Positions 1-11,810 of a stretch of 64,000 nt of DNA are shown piece after piece. The stretch comes from Massariosphaeria phaeospora (lineage: Eukaryota > Ascomycota > Dothideomycetes > Pleosporales). Within the stretch, counting starts at the first letter, position 1, and every line of letters begins with the position of its first letter. The DNA lies in NCBI GenBank assembly GCA_011032825.1, contig JAADJZ010000026.1:186001-250000 (forward strand), given 5' to 3'. Under the pieces are notes generated by a model that saw only the letters and a program-made list of their open reading frames with translations, was not told where the DNA came from and searched no databases. Made by a program: the position numbers and the translations under genes.

Positions 1-1047
1 AGCCCCATCCAGCCGTCCGGAATGCCGTCCTTGTCCTCAGCATACCCGACCTCAGCATCCTTGTCGAACTTGTCCGCGGTGATATAGTCGACCGGCAGAA
101 CAATCTTAACATTGTTCTTCTTCGCCTTCTCGACGAGGTCCTTGACGGTCTTGCTGCCGGCCTCGTCGAACAAGCTGTTTCCGATCTTGACGCCCTCGAG
201 CGTCTTCTTGAAGGTGAAGGACATGCCGCCGCAGATGATGAGGCTGTCGACCTTGCCGAGCAGGTTGTCGATGAGCTGGATCTTGTCGGAGACTTTGGCG
301 CCGCCGAGGATGGCGAGGAAGGGCCGCTTGGGGTTCTCGAGCGCTTTGGCGAAGTACTCGAGCTCTTTCTTGACTAGGAAGCCGGAAGCTTTCTGGGGGA
401 GATCAACGCCGACCATGGAGCTATGAGCGCGGTGGGCGGTACCGAAGGCATCGTCTGTGTCTTATCAGTTTCGTGTTCACATTCTACTGCCCAATACCAC
501 TCACTGATGTAAACGTCACCCAGTGCAGTCAAGCCTTTCCTGAACTCATCTACCTTTGCGTTGTCCGCTTTGACCTTCTTGCCCTCGGCATCCTTGGAGC
601 TGCCCTCCTCCTCTGCGTGGAAGCGCAGGTTCTCCAGTAGAATCACCTGGCCATCGCTTGCCGAGTTGACAGTGTCCTCGACCTCCTTGCCTACGCAGTC
701 CTCGGTGAAGATAACCTTGCGGTCCAACAGCTTCTCGAGCTCGGCAACCACCGGCTTGAGACTGTACTTCGGGTTTGACTTTCCATCGGGGCGGCCGAGG
801 TGAGACATGAGGACCACAGCCTTCGCTCCATTCTCAATGGCGTACTTGATCGTGGGGAGAGCGCCGACAATGCGCTGATTGTTCGTGATTTTCTTGTCGG
901 CGTCGAGGGGCACGTTGAAGTCGACCTGGAGAGTGGGCGTTAGATTAAGATGCGAAACTGTCAATGATAAAGACGACTTACTCGGACGAGCACACGCTTG
1001 CCCTTGACATCGACGTCGGAGATGGACAGCTTGTTTGAAAGAGACAT
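1..1047 (-). CDS. pgk1: Phosphoglycerate kinase (5' part, runs off the left edge)
   Basis: Glycolytic enzyme that transfers phosphate from 1,3-bisphosphoglycerate to ADP in the cytosol. Three exons are visible: 982-1047, 505-925 and 454 to beyond position 1. The start ATG at 1047 gives [20 protein letters not shown], the expected family N-terminus. Exon 2 opens with VDFNVPL and carries the substrate-loop motif MSHLGRPDG. The exon 2/3 join restores [21 protein letters not shown], and exon 3 carries [18 protein letters not shown]. About 314 of the usual roughly 417 residues are in the window; the nucleotide-binding C-terminal end is missing only because the window ends. Introns (56 and 50 nt) have GTAAGT and GTGAGT donors. 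The call is secure. Confidence 0.97.
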
Positions 1048-1709
1048 GGCGGAAGCAAGGTCTGAGATCTGTAGCTGTAGTGTCACCCACGGGGCTCTTT
1101 CAACGTAAAAAGAGCGGACGAGAGAACAGAGCAACTGCTTTTCGACTAGGCGAAGTTGTTGAGATGGTCACTTACTTCGCTGGGTGGCAGAGTTTTGTTG
1201 TTTGTTGGATGCCGCTCTATGTCATGGCGGGGCACGAACTCACCTGAACCCCGCCATTGCGCGCCTGGTCTTATCTGGGAAAAACAAACACTCTCGACGC
1301 TTAGGGTTTACGACATCGAAAGCGAAATAAAAAAGTAACTGGTAATACTCTAATCAAGTTTTGTAGTCTAGGAGCCCGTTAGAGAAGTGACTGGTCGAGG
1401 TCTTAGTCGCGCAGCCGGCATTTAAGCATAAATGCTGGTGCAAGGCATAGAACGAAGCCAACAGCCTGAGGTACCAGGCCTGTAGTGTAACTAGAAGAAT
1501 AATGCAATTGAGACATAGGGTACCTAAGTAGGAAGACAGAACTCCAAGCAGCCTGACGCCGTATGAATGCTCAACGCCAATTTGCTAGCCAAGTACAATG
1601 CAACGCAAGCACTACGCTAGAAGTTCACAACCAATCTCATACCCGACGACGAAGGAGCGTATACACAGGTCTGGCCGTAAAGTGATGTTCGGAATCGGAT
1701 TCAGGGCAT
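1048..1709. other. Intergenic: upstream of pgk1, downstream of the Mpv17-family gene
   Basis: No coding region recognised. It must contain the pgk1 promoter and 5' UTR, read leftwards. Short open frames here show no family resemblance. Confidence 0.5.
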
Positions 1710-2539
1710 CTAAGCTTCTTCCGCGGAGTTCGTAAGAGACAGATATGCTGTCCAAGCGATACCGATGGTGGAGACGAAGGGCTAGTGCTTATGTTAGTTC
1801 ATTTGATCTTGTACAAAAGGTGATTAGAGGCATTACAATTTGAAGTTGGATTGGCATGAGCCGGAAGTTGATGAGCTGGACTGCTGGCCACACGATAAAG
1901 TTGGCTTTGAGAGCCGGGACGTAGACATCCTGAAACTTGCGTTGAACCGCGCGTTTTCCACCACCTTCGGCGACAGTCATGAATGTAAAAAAGCACGCCA
2001 GACCTGGGAGATAGTTAGATGTGTGTCGAAACTGGGTCTAGGGTTCGACAAACCGGCAGGGGCAAACAAAAACTGGTCAAAGGCCACACGCTTGAGGGCA
2101 GGTATCATTCCCGCCGTCTTTGTGATGGGAAAGGTCGAGGATAGGAAGCCAAACCACTTGTGCTGTATGGGAGCCATCAAAAAACCATATGACATGAAGC
2201 GCGTCAATCGTTCGAAGTCGAAGGGCGGTGGAAGTCGCTTGGAGTCGGGAATTATCTCGCCCTCCGGATACGGGTTCTTCTTGTCGAGCTCGTGGATCTG
2301 GATAGCAATAAAGTCATCCTTTCCAGCTCCGCCCTTGCGGTTTGCGCGCTGCCGGACCGCTGTCAAAGTTTGTGCAACCGTGTCCGCAACGCCTCCCAGT
2401 ATCTGTCTACCGTCAGCCTGCGCGATGAGGCGATAAGTATAGTGACAGAGGCACTCACAGCGTTCGTTATCATTGTTGTAAGGACTGGGCGCCGGGAATA
2501 GTACGTGTTGAACTTCCGCGAAAGGAGTGAGACCGCCAT
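1710..2539 (-). CDS. Mpv17/PMP22 family membrane protein
   Basis: Small multi-span protein of the Mpv17/PMP22/Sym1 family, found in the inner mitochondrial or peroxisomal membrane; several members are thought to form channels. Four exons: 2459-2539, 2054-2402, 1837-2003 and 1710-1781, giving 222 residues. Family signatures are visible: ILGGVADTVAQ near the N-terminus, APIQHKWFGFL, FDQFLFAPAGLACFFTF across the exon 2/3 join, NFIVWPAVQLINFRLMPIQ, and the C-terminal IGIAWTAYLSL. Intron 2 uses a weak donor, GTTTGT, but only that join restores the family motif. For intron 1 the acceptor at 2403 (AGACAG) is preferred over an earlier in-frame CAG, because it gives the conserved NAILGGVADT and leaves a CTGAC branch point inside the intron. 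Which organelle it serves cannot be decided from sequence alone. Confidence 0.93.
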
Positions 2540-3341
2540 GATCTGGAGTAAAAAGACGGCGCAATGGAGTACGGGCTTGACGATGTCAGCGAATGCCTTT
2601 CGAGCGACGGGGAGCTAGCCTTACAACTTTACCGAATATCCAGCGACTGTTCAGTTGGTAAAGCACGCGACGTCGGGTCTCCATGCCTAGAGAGTAACGA
2701 TTTTCCGATGACGTTGATCAGAGGTAAGGTAATTGGTCCGTGTGTCGCCGTTTGATGCAGGTGCGGAGCCCAGCAGTGTGAAAGGACTACGATCTGGAGC
2801 CAGACGATGCAGTACTCGAAGGAGGGGTCGGGGAAGCGGTTTGCACTGTGCAGTCAGCGGGTTGGGAAGAAGGTCGGTGGTTTCGGGAACCGCCTTGGAA
2901 TTGATTGCTTTGAGGCGGGAGCGGAGTCGCCACGGAGCAAACGCACCGACCCTAGAGGCGCATGTGAAACGACAAAGCCATGCGTCCACGTTATGTTATC
3001 CTTGCGTCAAAGACGACCCCACAGTTGACAGGCAGTATCCGAATCATCAATAAGTCTCAACTTCTACCAACGTTCCAGAACATTGTGCTGAATGGATGCT
3101 GAGCACGTACTGCGGAATGTCCGTATGTGACTTCAAATTGAGCGCTAGGGACAAAGGTAAAGGTAATTCAGAAACCTAACATTCAGCCCGAAGTATATAG
3201 GATATATGCCAGAACTCATTACATATTCACTCTCCGCTCCTTGAGCTTCTGCTACGTACGTACTTTTCTTGCTGATAGAAATATTATACGTCCACACCAC
3301 ATATCCAAGCATGCCAGACGAACTCTGCCAGGATCAAACAG
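2540..3341. other. Intergenic: upstream of the Mpv17 gene, 3' of trs65
   Basis: No gene recognised. Short open frames on both strands lack family resemblance. The left part is the promoter side of the Mpv17-family gene; the right part is the 3' flank of trs65. Confidence 0.5.
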
Positions 3342-5222
3342 CTACTCTTTCTCTATAGCAACAATGGTCGGTAGATCCCGTATATCCGACGTCTCCTGCG
3401 TAGCCAAATCTACCAGTCGAACAGCTTCCACGCCGAGGACGCCCGACGACAGCGCTACAAACCTGATCTCTGCCGTATAGCACGCTCCGGGAGCGAGATG
3501 GCTATTTAGTCGTCAGCATGTTGGCTAGAATTTGTTGACCAGAGATCGTACCCTATTCGTACATCTGTCGTTAGACAAACCAGTTCCGCTGCATCTGATC
3601 GGCCATTCTTCTGCTTTGCGTACACAATATTCTCATCTACCACCGCACTTGCGAGGAGATCCCTGTTGCCCTTCCGTGGAGCCCCCGCGGATGACGCAGA
3701 AGTTTGCGATTTATGCCTCTCGTATTCTCTTTTCCGTTTTGGCAGCACAAGTACAGCTAATTTTCGTGCCTTGTCCGAACGATTTACTATGAAGATGTGC
3801 CAATGGAAGATGTCGCCCACCTGAACGGTAGGCGGACCTGAGATGGTGAGGGTTACATTGATGGCTTTGTTGGATTCCGCGTCTGTCTGTTGACTCTGGT
3901 CATGGGAGGGAAGAGAATCGGGATTCTGTGCCTTCTTTGGTTGAGACGTCGGATTGCTGAGCCGGTGCGCAGCCCTAACCAGGTTCGCGTTTTGTTCAGC
4001 AGTAAAATCTACACCTGTCCTCCATTCGATAAAGACCGTTGGCTGGCATTCGTCAGACACTAGTGCTTTGGTTTTGATGCTCAACATCAAGGGATGCCCC
4101 TCGCTTCCAAATATCGGCGTTCCATCCGGAGCTCGATCAGGGGTAAGTTTATACAGGTATGTAAGTTGATCGCCCGGTTTGTACGCTATTGAAGCGTTGT
4201 CATGGTTCCCAATGTTCTTCACCTGACCAGCTCCCAGCTCCAGCTTTATTTCTTCGACATTGATGTTGCATCCAGTGATGTGAGCAACCTCGAGATCTAA
4301 CGAAGCCATAAGAGACATATCGCTCAGTGCCGTTTGTATCTTCGAATATCTTACTCGCCATATCAAAATCGGCAAAGCTCGGAAAAGACGTCGCTGGCCA
4401 GTTCTGATAGGTCGTGCCAATTCTCTCGCAACAGGTGCCGTAGGCGCAATCTTACTGATACGGAGTGCAGATAGTCGAGGGTGAATTCCTGCGAGGGCGG
4501 GATCATGTTCGAAAGACTGAAGCAGATTCAAGGCTGTGGGAACCCTGCTCGGAAGATAATCATCATTCATCACATGTCTCTTAGTCCTCTCGGCAGGTTT
4601 CAACGATGCTGTAGGCTGGAAATATATCGCAGGCTTATGATATCTGCCACGTGGCCGACCTGGCCGTGTTAGAAGGAAAGTTGTGCGGATTTTAGGTAAC
4701 CTTACAAACAGCGACTTCCAGCTTCCATACCACATATATGTGGGAGTGATCATCCTCTTCGTAACGAATGATTGTCGGCGTGTTAGACTCTTTGATAGCC
4801 TCAGAGATCATCAACTCTTTCGGCGGCACAGCCTTCGCTTCAGGCTCGGGTGCCGGAGCACTGCTGAAAGCAAAAGTTTCCAAGGTTATCGTAAGCCTGC
4901 TGAGATACGCTTTGAGAGTGACGTCGTCTATCAACGGCGTTCGAAAAACAACATAGACGTCGACCAATTCATCTATACACCTGCGGATGAGTAAGATGCT
5001 GAGTTCGCCCAGCTACCACAAGGACTTACCAAAGATGAGCATCTGTCGCTGAGGGATGAATGGCAGAACCGAGCTGTTTTCATCGTCGATGCTGCCGTCC
5101 CAGGAGGCAAGTTCATCCTCGATATCAAAGTCAGAAGCCGATGGAACGACCGCCTCGAGCACAGAACTCTCGACGAAGTCAACGCTCCCACGAGGCTGGC
5201 CCTCTGTCGAACTCGTAGCCAT
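3342..5222 (-). CDS. trs65: TRAPPII complex subunit Trs65
   Basis: Accessory subunit of the TRAPPII tethering complex, which activates Rab GTPases at the late Golgi. Four exons: 5030-5222, 4706-4972, 3552-4659 and 3342-3501, giving 575 residues. Supporting features are the N-terminal block VDFVESSVLEAVVPSASDFD, the strand LVDVYVVFRTPL, the central VGDIFHWHIFIVNRS, and the C-terminal block LAPGACYTAEIRFVALSSG followed by VDLATQETSDIRDLPTIVA. The last block appears only after splicing at 3551/3501. For intron 1 the acceptor TATAG at 4973 is used; the nearer CAG would bring in a stop. An upstream in-frame ATG at 5300 exists, but the extension does not look like the family. The start lies 221 bp from the divergent prp40 start. 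Confidence 0.92.
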
Positions 5223-5443
5223 TACCACGCTACCCGTGGGAAGATACGTAGATAAGTGGTTGTGGGTCGGTCCCGAGGTCGTTGACCAGGCACGTGCCAA
5301 GCACAGTAGCCCGTACCTAGGCGCAAGCTCGGACCGCGTTTGATTGACCCGTGCGCAAAACTTCTAGGTACTCGCAGCTCGCGCGCTGCCTGTCGCAGCT
5401 GTCAACATCAACTTGTCGCAACCACAGCCACCCCACCAGCATC
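5223..5443. promoter_or_regulatory. Bidirectional promoter between trs65 and prp40
   Basis: Only 221 bp separate the two divergent ATGs, so both promoters must lie here or in the 5' UTRs. The interval contains two CACGTG-like cores (GGCACGTGCC near 5288-5297), a possible bHLH or Cbf1-type site. That reading is inference. Confidence 0.55.
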
Positions 5444-7954
5444 ATGAACGGACTCGCTCCTCCTGGCGCGCCGCCTGTGCAGTGGCAGGAGCTGAAGGCG
5501 GCGGACGGCAGAACCTACTACTACAACACCGCGTCCCGCAAGACCCAATGGACGAAGCCGGTGGAGCTCATGACCGACGAAGAGGTAAGCCAAGGTTGAA
5601 AAGCAAAGCTTGCATAGCTAACCCACACAGCGCGCGCTTGATGGCACGTCCTGGAGCGAGTACAAGAGTCCGGAAGGCAAGCCTTACTGGCACAATCGCG
5701 ACACTGGAGACACCACTTGGAAGCTTCCCGATTCCATCCAGGCAAAAATGGAGGCCTACAAGCAGCAGCGACAGCCCCCTCCGCGACCTCAGTGAGTGTT
5801 CTAGATGCGCGTGACAGCCCGTCGTTTACTGATCAACTGTAGGGCATCGCAGTGGTCTTCTGGCCCTCCATCCTTGGCGCCTCGCAACGACCGCGACGAT
5901 TACCAACCTCCAGAGCGGCGCGATCGTGAGCGCGACACTGGATACCCCGATCGTGAGAGGTCTACGTTTGCCCCTTCGTCCGAAGTTCAGTTTGCCTCAG
6001 AGGAAGAAGCGGAGGCTGCCTTCACCAAGGTCCTGAAGCAATTGAAAGTGCAGCCTGACTGGGAGTGGGAACGAGTCATCCGCGCTGGCATTAAGGATCC
6101 CAATTGGCGGGCAGTTCGCGAGCCGGAGAAGCGTGAAGAGGTCTTTAGGAAGTACTGCGAGGACCTTCGCGCCCAAGAGAAAACAAAGGAGGCAGAGAGG
6201 CAGGCGAAACTGCGGACCGACTTCATTACTATGCTCCGGTCTCATCCCGAGATCAAGCATTACACCAGGTGGAAGACGGCATTGCCAATACTCGCAGACG
6301 AGGCTATCTTTCGCTCTGCAAAAGACGATACGGAGCGAAGGCAGCTGTTCGAAGAGTATCTCGTCTCGCTTACGCGCGATCATGCCAAGAAAGAAACCGA
6401 AAACAAAAAGACGGCCTTGGAGGACCTCACGACTATGTTGAAAGGACTCGAGTTGGAGCCATTCACACGCTGGCACAATGCAGAGCAGAAGCTAGAGGAA
6501 CAGGAAGTGTTCAACAGTGAGAAGTATCAGCCTCTTAACCGCTTGGACGTTCTTCTCACGTTCCAAACGCATATCCGACAGTTACAGCGAGAGCACAACG
6601 ATCGTGTCCAGGCCGAGAGGCTAATCAACGATCGTGTGGAGCGCAAGAACCGGGATGCCTTCAAGGATTTGCTGAAAGAACTCACGGAGAATGGCAAGCT
6701 CAAGCTTGGTACACTTTGGAAAGACATCCACGATTTGATCCAGGATGATCCGCGTTACACTGCGATGTTGGGTCAGGGTGGATCGTCACCACTCGAACTT
6801 TTCTGGGACGAGCTCGAGGAAGCGGATGGAAAGTTCCGAACGTTGCGTCGCCATGCGTTGGACGTTCTGGGGGTCAGTTCAATCCGAAAACCACTTCTAG
6901 GAAACTGCTAACTATTAAAACAGGTTATCCAGTGGGAAGTACAGCTCACAACGCCTTATGAAGAGTTCGAAACGGTAATGCGGAATGACCCTCGCGCTTC
7001 TACCGTGGACCCCGAATTGCCGATGATAGACGACGATTTGATGAGGAAAATCTACGATTATGTGATTATCAAAGTCGAGAAGAGGTTGGAGGCGGAGCAA
7101 CTAAAGGCAGAACACGACGCGCGCCAGGCCATTGACAGCCTCCGCTCCGTCATCAGGCGGCTTGATCCTCCCGTCTCTATCACGGACTCGTGGGAAGCCG
7201 TTCGCCCTCGCCTCGAGAAAAGTGAAGAGTACAAAGCACTTGCCACCGACAAGCTCCGTGAAGCCGCCTTCGTCAAGTATATCAACCGTCTTAAGGAGAA
7301 GGAGAAAGAGGCCGACCGCCGTGATAGAAGCAGGCGTGAACCTCGCGATCGCGAGCGCGACAGAGACAGGCGTGACCGGGGAGACCGCGAGTTCCGCAAC
7401 GGCCATTCCGGCTCCCGTCGCCACCGCACGCGCACCCGCTCCCCCGAACACGATCCCTACGCCGCCGAACGCAGACAAGCCCAGCAAGACCGCGAAGCCC
7501 GCTACCGCAACAACGAACCCACGGGCCTGTCTCCGCCGTTCCGCCGCCCAACCCGCGAGCGCGACGAGTTCCGCCCGGAGCGTCCCCGCCAAGGCAGCGG
7601 CGACCACTACGGCCACGAGCGTCGCGAGCGCGAGGTCGAGCGCGAGCGCACCTACGTCAGCAGGGCGGACCCGCGCGAGCGCAGCGTCAGCGAGCTGGAC
7701 TACGGTGACGGCCGCCCCGTGTCGGTGTCGACGCGGCGCCGCCGCGACAGCGACGGCAGCGCTGCGGCTAAACGCGACCCCAAGGTATGTGCTCTGCTCG
7801 ATGTTCCTGCAAAGCTAACCCTGTGTGTGCGAAGCGGGCCCGCTTGTCCCCGCGCCCCGAAGTCAAAGCTAAGACGCCGGTCGCTGTAGACCCGCCGAAG
7901 GAAGATCCGGCTCTGCGGTCTGGCAGCGAGGAGGGCGAGATCGAGGAGGACTAG
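5444..7954 (+). CDS. prp40: Pre-mRNA-processing protein Prp40 (WW and FF domains)
   Basis: U1 snRNP-associated factor that bridges the 5' splice site to the branch-point protein during early spliceosome assembly. Five exons: 5444-5584, 5631-5791, 5843-6872, 6924-7784 and 7835-7954, giving 770 residues. Two WW domains lie at about residues 11-40 (WQELKAADGRTYYYN, then TQWTKP) and 52-80 (WSEYKSPEGKPYWHN, then TTWKLP). A series of FF domains follows to about residue 540, for example FITMLRSHPEIKHYTRWKT and FKDLLKELTENGKLKLGTLW. The C-terminal 200 residues are rich in Arg with Asp, Glu and Ser, and end in GSEEGEIEED. Domain order and length match fungal Prp40. It is divergently transcribed from trs65. 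Confidence 0.96.
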
Positions 7955-8275
7955 GTGGGGGGGATGAGGCTAAGCTTGGTTCTCACGTCTGTCTGTCTCC
8001 CGACTCGACGTCTGCATCTCCCATTTCGAGCATGTGGTAAGTAAGCAAAGCAAGCAAGTCTTCTGTCGTTGGTCTGTCTACAAGGCCGGCCGCGCTCGCT
8101 GAGGCGACTGTACTTTTTAAAAAAATCATCGGAGGTGGTATCTGTCAAACAAAGACTACGAGACTTGCAATTCAAGCCTTTTAAATCCCGATCTTTTCTC
8201 CACTGCAAAAGCTTTCCCATCGGGAAAAGCGCCTGAAACTCGTGTATATCAAGCAAGCTTTCTGCCCATGCAGCC

Positions 8276-8295
8276 CAGATCAGATCAGATCAGAT
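8276..8295. repeat. CAGAT pentanucleotide microsatellite, four copies
   Basis: Four exact head-to-tail copies of CAGAT. An imperfect relative (GATCAGATCAGTTCAGATCAG) lies near 28446-28466, downstream of the CK2-beta gene. Confidence 0.85.
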
Positions 8296-8556
8296 CCGCT
8301 TGGATTACCTGGGGTCACATATAACACCACAACGTTGCTCAGCCCTTTTTGCATCGATGGCGGGGCCGTCGTTGTTTACGAAGCTGAACTATTTCAGGCG
8401 GGCCTTGGGACATGTGAATGAACCTGTTTCCTCGGTCCCAGCTCTATCTAACATGCTAGAACCATCCCAAAAAATACAGTACAAATCTGTTCACCAATAC
8501 AATTGCAATTGCACTACCCTGTTATCCATGCTACTGTTCACGTGGTTCGAGAATGC

Positions 8557-8577
8557 ATATATATATATATATATATT
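8557..8577. repeat. AT dinucleotide microsatellite
   Basis: About ten uninterrupted AT units in the convergent 3' region between prp40 and rli1. Confidence 0.9.
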
Positions 8578-8989
8578 TGGTGTAAATCAAGACACCAATA
8601 ATGCTAAGACAAGATGATCCCATGGCTGTGTTGCAGACTAGAGTAGAACACCCACCCATACACGTTTGAATAAGTTTCCACACGGGTGTGCTAGTCACCA
8701 GCTCCCCTGACAGCGACCACCTAACTTGACCCACGCTGCTAATCCAGCTTAATTTGCCCGTCTCTCATGGCAGGACGAGAGCATAGTACTTAGCGCAGGA
8801 GGTCGATCGCTGTCGGGCCCGTCGCCATCTTCTTCCTCATCTGCGTCGGCGCCGCACTCCTCGTCCACCAGGCTCACCATGCGGCTCCTCAAGCTACGCT
8901 TCTTGTTGCCCCTCTTAGTCCGTCGCCCATATAGCTGCCCCTTGGGGCGGCGCTGGCGGAGGGGTATGTTTCGCTGATAGAAGACGTCT

Positions 8990-11325
8990 TCAACTATCAT
9001 CCTCCAGGAAGAAGTAGTTCCCACTCAACTTCTGCTCCTGGTCGAGCTGCGACTTGTCCTTGTTGATGCGGGGACGGTACGAGTTGGGGTCCCGGCGGAA
9101 CGTGACATCGAGGTTCTTGAGGAACTTGTTGCAGCCGCTTAAGAGGGACTCGGGGGTGTTGGCGCGCGCCTTGATGCCTGGCTGTCCGTCGAAGACGATG
9201 ACGCGGTCGGCGAGATAGGTGGCCATGATGAAGTCGTGCTCGACGACGAAGGCGGTCTTCTTGGCGTGCATGATGAATCGCTTGATCACTCGAGCGGCGA
9301 TGATACGCTGTTCCGAGTCCAGGTAGGCGCTAGGCTCGTCAATGAGGTAAATATCGGCCGGGATGCCCAGAGCCAGAACGATGGCCACTCGCTGCAATTC
9401 ACCACCAGAGAGGTTCTGCACTTCTTGGTCGATAAAGTCATCCATCTTCAGAGGCTTGTAGACATCAGTCTGGAACTGCGGGCTCAAAAACGCCGCCTTG
9501 ATCTTCTTGAAAAATAACTGGCGGACGGTACCAGTGAACTTGGGCGTAATCTTTTGTGGCTTCATGCTGATGTTCATCGGAGGAATCTTTTGTCCGTTAT
9601 CGGGTTGCAGCGCACCAGCAAGCATTTTGCAGAATGTGGTCTTCCCAGTTCCGTTCTCGCCCATCATCACAATAATTTCAGAGTCGGTGAATGTACCCGT
9701 TTCAATGGTCAGGTGGAAGCCCCCTAGAGTCTTCTGCATACTTGGGTAGTTGTATCCACGGGAGTGGTCGACTAGGTACTCCTCACCAGCTTCACTGATA
9801 CGGAACTGGAGCGATTCTTCACGGAAACGAAGGTTCTCGGTGGGAATGTTACCATCAAGGAAGATGTTGATACCTTCGCGGACAGAGGCGGGCAAAGTAA
9901 CCACACCATAGACAGCCGGCCTGCCATAAAGAACGCAAATGAAGTCGGAGAGGTAGTCCAGGACGGACAAATCGTGCTCGACAACGATAACGTAGTCGTC
10001 CGGTCGAAGCAGACTGCGAATCATGCGACCGGCAGCAAGACGCTGTTTGACATCGAGGAAGGATCTGACATCGGTTAGTAACTCTCCCCTGCAATTATTT
10101 GATGCAACTAGCTTACGAAGGCTCGTCAAACATGTACTATAGTTGAGTTAGCATACGCGTAGGTTTGCAATATGTTGCATTACTCACCACATCAGCTTTC
10201 TGGACGCAAACGGTACCGATGGCGAAACGCTGCAGCTCTCCACCAGAAAGCAGAGTGACGTCACGATCATACACATGTCTCAACTCTATTATCGATTAGT
10301 CATCTGCGTGGCCTAGTTGATAGGTAACGTACCCAGGACGTCCAGGATCTCTTCGAGATTGCTCATCTGAGCGCGCCCCTTCATGAGGTGTCCGACAGAT
10401 TTGTCCGGCCCTTTGATCGCCCTGGGGATTTGATCCACGTACTGCGGCTTAACTACAGCCTTCAGATTGTCCTCGAGCACCTTAGTGAAGTAATCTGTTC
10501 AAGTCAGCCGAAGTATTTCTGGTGCGTGGTCGCATCCTTACTCTGAAGTTCCGACCCACGGAAATATTTCAAGATTTCTTCCCAATCTGGCGGGTTGTCA
10601 TAACGCCCCAAGTTGGGTTTGAGCTTGCCACTTAGAATTTTCAATGCTGTGCTCTTGCCAATGCCGTTTGTGCCGACCAATCCTAGCACCTGGCCCGGAC
10701 GTGGCATGGGCAGCCTGTGTAGCTTGAAGCTGTTCGCCGAGTATCGGTGGGTGACTTGGGTTTCGAGGTTGGTCGGCAAATTGATGATGGCGATGGCGTC
10801 GAACGGGCATTTCTTGGGGCAAATACCGCATCCTATGCACAGTCGTTCGGAGATGAAGGCGATCTTAGACTCGGGCGCGACTTCGATGCATAGTTTCCCT
10901 GTGCGGACCACAGGGCACGATTTCTTGCATTCTTGTCGGCATTTCTGCGGCTGTGTTAGTCTATGCACATGCGGTAAAGGGTGTCTGCATGGCACCGCTC
11001 CCAGACGGACTTGCTTCCACCTAGGAGTATACTATGGGGGATAGAGGGCGCATAACCTGAGCCCCTTGTTCCACCCCAGAGTATACTACCTAAGTGACAA
11101 GCCTAGTGCGCGTGAAGATGGGTTGCCTGCGGTGTGGCTCTCACCTTCGGTTTGCACTGTCGTCGCACACATCCTCAGGTCAGTGTTTGTAATTTTCGCG
11201 GTTAGGAGGGGTAGCGGGGCACACCTTGTCCGCGTTGACAATGGCAATACTGGGCGAAGTCAGTTCGGGCGTCAGAAATACTGGCCTTGCTGGAATGCGA
11301 CATACCGAGTAAGTCTGTCAGACAT
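8990..11325 (-). CDS. rli1: Rli1/ABCE1, Fe-S ABC ATPase for ribosome recycling
   Basis: Splits terminated ribosomes and links ribosome recycling to translation initiation. It carries two 4Fe-4S clusters and two ABC ATPase domains. Eight exons: 11306-11325, 11225-11249, 11145-11156, 10542-10944, 10333-10494, 10188-10285, 10117-10136 and 8990-10064, giving 604 residues (yeast Rli1 is 608). The spliced N-terminus reads [32 protein letters not shown]. The second cluster motif is [15 protein letters not shown]1 has GTNGIGKST and [15 protein letters not shown]2 has GENGTGKTT and [13 protein letters not shown]. The Walker B segment [16 protein letters not shown] spans the 20-nt exon 7. Four exons are 25 nt or shorter; exon 3 is a 12-nt microexon. 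All joins keep frame and match this very conserved family. Confidence 0.97.
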
Positions 11326-11810
11326 GGCTGTGAAAGTGCCGGCGGGGGCGACGGTCGCAAAGGAGCTACGGAAAGGCACTCGGGGTGGGGTTGTTGTCGG
11401 GGAGCGGCGTTGCACAGACTCGATACGCACACTGAGGGAGAAAGAGGCGCAAGGCTGCAAGACGAACTGCCCTCAGCGCTGGAGTCGTCGACAGGAGAGC
11501 TTGCGGTGGCGCAGGAAGGAAAACACGGCGAGAAAACACGGCGAGACACTGGCAGCAGAAGCAGACAATGGAGCGGCCGGCTAGCGATCGTTCACTGTCA
11601 TCGAATTTGGCGGGCCGTGATTGGCTGGCTTAGCGGGCTGCCCAGGCCCCGGTAGCACACAGCACGTGACCCCATCGGCTCGGGCTGCGCTCTGCCTTCG
11701 TCTATAGATCCATAGCGAACCTCGAGCGAGCAACCTCACACCCACCACCACTTGCACCCCCAACCCCACGATACCCGCACACCGCCGCCCCCCACGAGGG
11801 AACTTGCACC
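11326..11810. promoter_or_regulatory. Divergent promoter region of rli1 and chd1
   Basis: 485 bp between the divergent start codons, with no supported coding sequence. It includes C-rich stretches and a CACGTG site near 11663-11668. The open frames here are shadows without family resemblance. Confidence 0.5.

Larger units (their letters stand above)
7955..8989. other. Convergent 3' region between prp40 and rli1
   Basis: No gene recognised. It holds the 3' UTRs of two convergent genes, a CAGAT pentanucleotide repeat and an AT dinucleotide tract (listed separately). An open frame at 8749-9024 on the minus strand has no family resemblance. Confidence 0.5.
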
